In this document: positions 58,061 to 64,000 of the stretch, piece by piece
Layout of the letters: the number at the start of each line of letters is the position of its first letter
Numbering within the stretch: position 1 is the first letter of the stretch
Assembly (NCBI GenBank): GCA_030704615.1
Contig: CM060731.1
Location: forward strand, 40,052,001-40,116,000
From: Takakia lepidozioides
Lineage: Eukaryota > Streptophyta > Takakiopsida > Takakiales > Takakiaceae
Reading direction: 5' to 3'
DNA: 64,000 bases
The notes under the pieces: model-generated
The model's input: the letters and a program-made list of their open reading frames with translations, nothing else
Told to the model about the DNA's origin: nothing
The model's database searches: none
Translations under genes and position numbers: made by a program

Positions 58061-59379
58061 TTCTTGTTCCTCCCCCCCTTTTTGGGAACTTATGATCATA
58101 TGCACGTTCATCCATTGTACATGTTGTAAATAAAATCTTACAGGGTTTCACCACACACATTTTCTGAGAGTCCTTCCGGTGTGGTTTTTTACGCTTATGT
58201 ATTGCTATGCTATGGATGTCACCCACATTATGGGACCCAAGTGTAGGGGATCTATACCCTCTTTTCCCTGTCTGGAAGACTTTCCCCACCACTTGGCTTC
58301 AAATGGATCTATGCTCTCCCGCCGTCTGACAACCCCGGGGAAGTCACTTCCAAATATTCCCAACCGTCGTGCAAAAAAATATAGGGTGCAATTTATTTTG
58401 AAAAGATAAAAATTAAAAAATATTTAAAATTAATAATGGGTACATTATATTGTGATTAGGGAATTTAAATGAATATAGGGTTTAAAATATTAAAAAAATA
58501 AGATTACTATAGCATTGAGATAATACTTGTGGACGTATCCAATGATTAGTCCATGGACAAGTATCGTGCATTTAGAGTTTAGGGTCCAATGGTAAGGGAG
58601 AGGGTTTGAGTGCGGGGGTTTCATTTTTTTCTAACAATAAAGGAGGGAGTTTCCTATTGATTGTCATCCGTGAGGGCCGGATTTTAAGCACAATATTACC
58701 TTCGAATCCCTGTGGATTGATAGCTACATGAAACCTGCTTGGGTGAATGGTTGACTGGAAGCACGAGAAACAACAGCGGCAGACAGAATACGAGGAGGTT
58801 GGTGAGGGCTGACAGAGACGAGGAGAAGCTTCGAGGGAATATTTTTCGGAGCCCTGTCAACTGTCATTAGGGAGCAGGTGGGGAGCAGGTGGGATATCGT
58901 GGCAGCCTATTGATCTCTTAAATAGACCAACCACACCAATTATGGTGTTATTAAACTACTTCTCAAAATCTAGAGGACAATTTAAATTCAAAATATGATC
59001 ATATTGACAAAAAGTGAATAGATGTAGACTCGGTTATTAGTTCAGTCACTATGACTTTCGATACAGTGCAGAATGTTTATACCTTGAATAGTGTAAATGA
59101 ATTTATTTCAACCAAATAATAAATTAAATTATCTTGAAAAAACCTCTTTTATTGCATTATTAATATAGGGTGTTTAGTATTTGTTTAAAATAATAAAATA
59201 TAATTAAAATAACATATCAAAAATTCACCATATTACAAAATTATGTAATTATAGGATACTAAAAAATACCCAAAATAAAAGTAATACCTTTGAAGTAGAT
59301 TAGCAGAAGTGAGTTTCTTTCAAACATAACTGTGACTGGATGATTTTGAACTCTATTTTCTGTTTATCTTTTTTCGCCC
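58061..59379. other. AT-rich, no gene seen, one PPR-linked fragment
   Basis: The stretch 58696-58764 matches 5050-5119 (ATCCCTGTGGAT..ATAGCTAC.., GAAACCTG, TGGT..ACT..AGCACG), a PPR E-region-linked word also partly present at 7264-7305. The rest is AT-rich without motifs. Confidence 0.55.
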
Positions 59380-59668
59380 ATAGGAGATAACAGAACGGGA
59401 GACCTCCCGTGATCCCTTAGTGTATCACCGGGCTAAATCCAATCTTCGGTCTCTCATGAAGTACAAAGAAGACATGCTAAAAAGGAAAGGCAGGGTGAAT
59501 TGGTCGTTAAAGGGAGAAGAGATGAATAAATATTTTTTCATCGAGGCTAAGCAAAGATCTATGGCTAACTCCATTGCTTCTTTGAAGGATCCGCATGGAG
59601 TACCTCAATTCTCGGCTAAGAAGATGGCTGCCATTGTTGCTGACTACTTTTCTGCTTTGTTTTAAGTT
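59380..59668 (+). pseudogene. LINE ORF2 fragment between endonuclease and RT
   Basis: Encodes RETSRDPLVYHRAKSNLRSL, RVNWSLKGEEMNKYFFIEAK, SIASLKDPHGVPQ and MAAIVADYFSALF, the linker before the reverse transcriptase in plant L1-type ORF2. It ends abruptly at the palindrome 59690-59711. Confidence 0.8.
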
Positions 59669-59689
59669 CCGTTAATCCAACGACGCAAT

Positions 59690-59711
59690 GGCGTGAGCGT
59701 ACGCTCACGCC
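59690..59711. repeat. Perfect 22 bp palindrome
   Basis: GGCGTGAGCGT followed by ACGCTCACGCC, then more GCGTGAGC and TGACGTGGC words to about 59830. Probably the 3' terminal zone of the MULE-like element to the right. Confidence 0.8.
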
Positions 59712-60347
59712 AACTGACGTGGCGTGAGCCTGCACCCACGCTGACGTGGCGTGAGCGTCATGTCAGCATGCTGATGTGGTGGCAAATGATGACGTGGCAC
59801 TGTCCGTCATCTGCCACGTCAGCATTAACATGCGCCGCCTATAACCGAGGATGGTCCTATGACCGTGGAATTAATGCAGGGAATCTTGCCTAAATAGAAT
59901 CAAGACTACCATGAGGCCTACAATTGTAACATCCAACATTGTGCAATTACAAATGCTTGTTTCACTTTTACAATTACGAGGACGAGAAAATATCCTCACA
60001 AAGTGTGCACCATAAAGGCTGCCACGGGAAGACCTTCCTCCCTCCTCAAATAACAATGAGAGTTAGGATCATCTTCAAAAGATGATTGTAGTGCATAGCG
60101 ACAGCAAGACATGTAGACTTCGAACGGTGCAATGACAAATGTGCTTTTAAAAGTTGCCACTCAGAGCTCACTCCTTATAGTTGGAGGCCATATCATTGCA
60201 CCGCCGACGAATTGATGTGAATTACACATTTCAAATCATGGTCGTCCACATACCACAATGCATAGTTGATGCTACCCATGTGTTGTATCCCGCTGCAATA
60301 GAGTATCGACCTCGTTGAAACTCATAGTGGCCTGGTGAATGAAGTTG

Positions 60348-63300
60348 TCACGTTGGGATCGCAAACCATCCTCTTAAAAATATGAAATACAAATGTTTGC
60401 AGGATATGAATTTACCTCTCTTGCCCAAACTGGTTGATAGCATATTCACAAAATCAGGACATGTGCAATTGGGGAAATTGGAAACCGTGATGTCGTAGGT
60501 CCTGTCATGAACAGCAGATGTGGAAGTGATGATTGTGCATATCCGACCATATCCTGGATCGGGTACTTCTGTGGTGCTTCCAACACGAGCTTGGAGCATT
60601 CTTGCGGACTCCACTTTGCCAAAGTGTTCAGCGGTTGGAGGGAAACGCCGAACGAGCTTTCCATCTTGTTTGGTTGGCCACAAGTCAGGATTTTCCGGGG
60701 GGACCCGGGAGGACGCAGAAGTAGTAGCACATGCATGGAGTTGGGGTTGTCTCGCAAGGGAAAAACCTGCCTCCTCCAGCATTTCAATCTTCTGAAAGCT
60801 GAGATGTGTTCCCACCTTCACGGGCCAAACGGTTGGAGGAGATGGCTTCATCACTACGGAAGGACGCACAGTTCCATGCACACATCTGGCACAATCATCT
60901 GCGCAGAACCAGAACTTGTGGTTCTTGGCTTCTGGTTGACCGTATGGACGCATCAAACCCGTGACACGAGACCCTACACTTGTGCGTTCTATGTGCCAAA
61001 CGTGGTCGGGGCATGCGAACTCAAGCACATCAAGGGGGTTGTTTCTCCTATGCACCATTTCAGTGGCACTGTTTGATGCTGGAGCTTGCCGTCGTGTTGG
61101 AGGTTCCTCCACAATGGAGGTTCCGGACATGGAGCTGTCATGCAGGGGAACACGAGGCTTCGAGAAGTTATCACGGTCTGCCCTGTGCGAATCGGAATCC
61201 GAACCAGATGGAGTGTTCAATTTCCTCTTACAGGAGCCGAATCTCTCCTCCCCTTCAAGATGTGGAACTCTAGAAACAAGTGGCGTTCCCTGGGCATACA
61301 TGCTCACCGCTCGTGCTATCTTGATTGGATCCCTAGATCTGTTTGCAGCATGCAACATCAACTCCCATTTGTCCGGACCCTTGCCACCAACCCCACCTCG
61401 TAAGAAATCACGGTATCGGGTTTGTTGTTGCAAGGCACGTATCAAATCATCTGTTGTTGCCACATACAAATCCCGTCCTCGTTTCCCAGACTGCTGCAAC
61501 CATGCATTGTGCACAGTTTCTGCCAAATTGCAAGATGGCATGTCCGCCATTTCCTCAATGGACATGTTCTGCAAAGTGCAGAACCACACTTCAAAACAGT
61601 GAACAGAAAACAACATAAAGAAAGCGAGGACACAATAAAATAGAAAGTAAATGTATGAATAAAGCAATAAATATAAGCCTCGTACCACTAGCATGGCTGC
61701 TCCCCACTGTCTATACCGGAAGTGCCAAAATGCCAGCCAATCTTCCAATGCTCTCATATTCTCAAGTGATGCAGCTCCAGAAGAGAACCACCAAGCACGA
61801 ATTGTCTGGAACAAAGTGTCTGCCTCTTTCATTGTTCTAGCATCTTTGTACTCTTTGCACAATTTACGGTGCTGAGTCTGCATCTCTGGTTTGATGTCCG
61901 ACTTTGTATGTTTTTCTAGAGATTGTGTCCAATGGAATAGACATGTACGCTCTCTTCCTCGCATTGGCACTTTTGGGTCGCCCGATCCGAAGACAATACG
62001 AACAACATTGAAATTTGCTTGAGCACTATCCGCCATGAAACCTGCAAAATTTGGAGATGGCAGCCCATGACACGTATCAGAGAATTCCACATGAGCTTCT
62101 GGGATTCCGTATCCTCGGATTGCATGTCACAAACTGCAATTGTCATAATTCGTTGGTACACTGGATCGTAGACATGACAAGCCATTGTCGTCCAATCCTT
62201 CACTCGTTTCACATGATCAAACATAAGAAAACAGTTCTGCAAGTCCTCAGTCTTCTGCATCCGCTTCACGAGGCTAACCCCACTGCCCTCCCCAACAGTC
62301 GACATTTTGAAAAGAAAAACTTTGATGGCACCTTGACCTGGGAATACATTGTCCTGGATGTAATCGTACTTGCTCACTCGTTTCAACTCCAAAATGTTGT
62401 CTATGTAGCCTCTGATACCAGAGCCCATTCTTAATGCATTGATCTGATGCCGAATGTTAGGTGAACTCAAAGTGGAGAAATGATCCATGACCAGGTCCAA
62501 TGCTGCACCGTCAAGTTTAGTCCCCACAGAATCCCCTTCACTCAAAATATGGCTTTCCAAGAAGGACTTGCTTGCGCCAAGAGCAATTGCAGATGTTGTT
62601 GCGGATGGGTTTCTCCCGAACTCCTGTTTAATCAACCTCGATACTGTCTCAACACTCTCCCTGTAATCCCCCTTCGAGACAAGATGGTTATGGAATCCGA
62701 AATGCACACAAGCTCTTGTCATTGTTTTCAAACGGTGGACAACATAGTACATTCTTGCTCCGCAGAGCGCCAAGCAGGATGACACAAGTTTGCAGACGAA
62801 AGTGTTTGCCGGTGGAGGGGCAGTCCCAGGCTGAAATGGATTTTCCGCCAGACCCTCCCATTCGCTTTGATTATGAACCCCAGACTGAAGAAAGTGTCTG
62901 CAATTCAAATTATCACACCTAAGGTGTCCATTGCAAACTGTTCTCCTAAAAACAAGCTTGTCATCATTCTGAATATTGGATGTTTTTGTTCTGCACCACG
63001 GGTGCCCGTCGTGTTTCTTGTCCATTCCATGCATCATGATTGTTACACCTCCAACTCGCGGAGGAGGAGGCAGCTCGAATAGGATATCGCCATCAAAAGT
63101 CTCTGGCAAGAACTTCACAGGCACCTGCTTCAAAGATTCCCAATCAATTCCTCGCAACTCACTTTTGAATCCAGCCATTCCTCCCATCGCCCGTAATTTT
63201 GGAATGACACTACAAATCTCTTCTTCATCAGCTTCTCCAACCACAGTAGGAAGGACTGGATTTGGAATTTCACTTATGTCATCATCGGACGAATCCGAAA

Positions 63301-63667
63301 GCTCAACGATTGGAGTGGAGGACGTCTGTTCTTTTTTTCACCACCACCTCCCTCTTGTCTTCAACGACCGAAGCAGCAGTCTCGGGCGTCACATATGACC
63401 CAAGGGACTTTCGCCGAGGCTCTCCAAGTACGGGCGCACTCTCCACTGGCTGATATGAGCCGTCTCATCACAGTTTTGGAAAGAGTATTTCAACAACTTC
63501 CCTTTCAAATCGTACACCTCTTTCTCCAAAAAGGTGGAGCCATTCTGAAGCTGAAAACGGGTAGCCAAGACATGTTCCAGAACAATTGCAAATCCATTGA
63601 CAAGGACTTCCCGGGAGAACGACACTGGTTTGTCGTCAGAGAAGAACTCCGCTTCAGAGGAAGCCAT
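60348..63667 (-). pseudogene. MULE-like transposase with SWIM zinc finger
   Basis: Minus strand, start ATG at 63667 (MASSEAEFFSDDKPVSF). A Cys/His-rich GCM/WRKY-like region (WCRTKTSN..VCNGHLRCDNLNC) lies at about 63000-62880. A transposase core follows (AGFMADSAQANFNVVRIVFG, RERTCLFHWTQSLEKHTKSD, WLAFWHFRYRQWG). A 117 bp GT/AG intron spans 61685-61569, and a SWIM finger near the end reads CTCPDF..SCKH (CXC..CXH). Frameshifts occur near 63395, in the A7 run near 63336, and near 62085; otherwise long frames are open. MULEs carry such DDE enzymes with SWIM fingers for DNA binding. The right end of the element lies beyond the window or was not identified. It is a relatively young copy judging by how few lesions it has. 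Confidence 0.8.
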
Positions 63668-64000
63668 CTTCCTTCCTCGCGTACGTTGATACCTTGCTAT
63701 CGCAGACCTAGTGTAAATCGGTTTACTGATGTCTCCAGAACACAGTTGAAGAATGAGCAGAGAATATGGCGGAGGAAGCTCAGACGACGACAGTGCATAT
63801 TCTGTTATTCTTTCCAGATATGCAGCTGTCCATTTTAATTACTTTTCTTGTGGGCCCAGTGGTCAGAGTATCCCTAGGAGCAATGTCGGCAGCTGTTAAA
63901 CCGTTAATCAGAACCTCATCAATAAACACAATAACAAGCCGACTTCCTGGAAGCATGCCACAGGATCTGAGGGTGGGATTGCAGATTAAGTAAATGTATC
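63668..64000. other. 5' flank of the MULE-like gene
   Basis: No gene or clear terminal repeat seen up to the window edge. Confidence 0.4.

Overview
The window reads as nuclear DNA of a land plant, most likely a seed-free vascular plant such as a fern. The evidence is spliceosomal introns, a plant-specific LONGIFOLIA/TRM gene, a plant-type NPSN SNARE fragment, an RPT4 proteasome pseudogene with introns, fern- or lycophyte-like PLS-class PPR repeats, and dense nested transposons. The lineage is inferred from protein style only. I see no bacterial operons, rRNA, functional tRNA or CRISPR.

Layout, left to right. 0-2.2 kb: 3' part of a spliced gene for an unrecognised Ser/Pro-rich protein. 4.4-8.7 kb: wrecked PPR gene copies on both strands. 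9.7-10.5 kb: a SINE and gag fragments. 10.7-11.9 kb: the last exons of an NPSN-type SNARE, part of which recurs inverted at 28.4-29.0 kb. 11.9-28.4 kb: a gag retroelement interrupted by a 12.7 kb hAT-like DNA transposon (14167-26837).

30.4-35.3 kb: the one clearly intact host gene, a five-exon LONGIFOLIA-like gene on the minus strand (1,239 codons, every splice phase agreeing). 35.3-43.9 kb: mostly featureless. 43.9-45.3 kb: a SINE next to an 893 bp non-autonomous hAT that carries a second SINE. 46.9-49.3 kb: an RPT4 pseudogene. 49.4-55.1 kb: a LINE reverse transcriptase split by a 4.1 kb insertion. 55.1-59.7 kb: more LINE-like pieces and tandem repeats. 59.7-64 kb: a MULE-like transposase with a SWIM zinc finger.

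The most interesting object is the 12.7 kb element. It has an 8 bp target duplication, short imperfect terminal repeats, a BED/DUF659/hATC transposase, a protein-kinase-like gene and a RING-finger gene. Palindromic GCGACCACC arrays lie near both ends and in the middle. At each end the order is array, then TATATAAGG box, then inward-facing gene, which suggests array-coupled promoters. All three genes are decayed here, by premature stops that a single C-to-T change could explain plus, in the kinase and transposase, a few indels. The nesting order is retroelement, then hAT, then SINE.

No functional pathway joins the host genes. The window is a record of repeated insertion, inversion and gene-fragment duplication around one conserved cytoskeletal gene.
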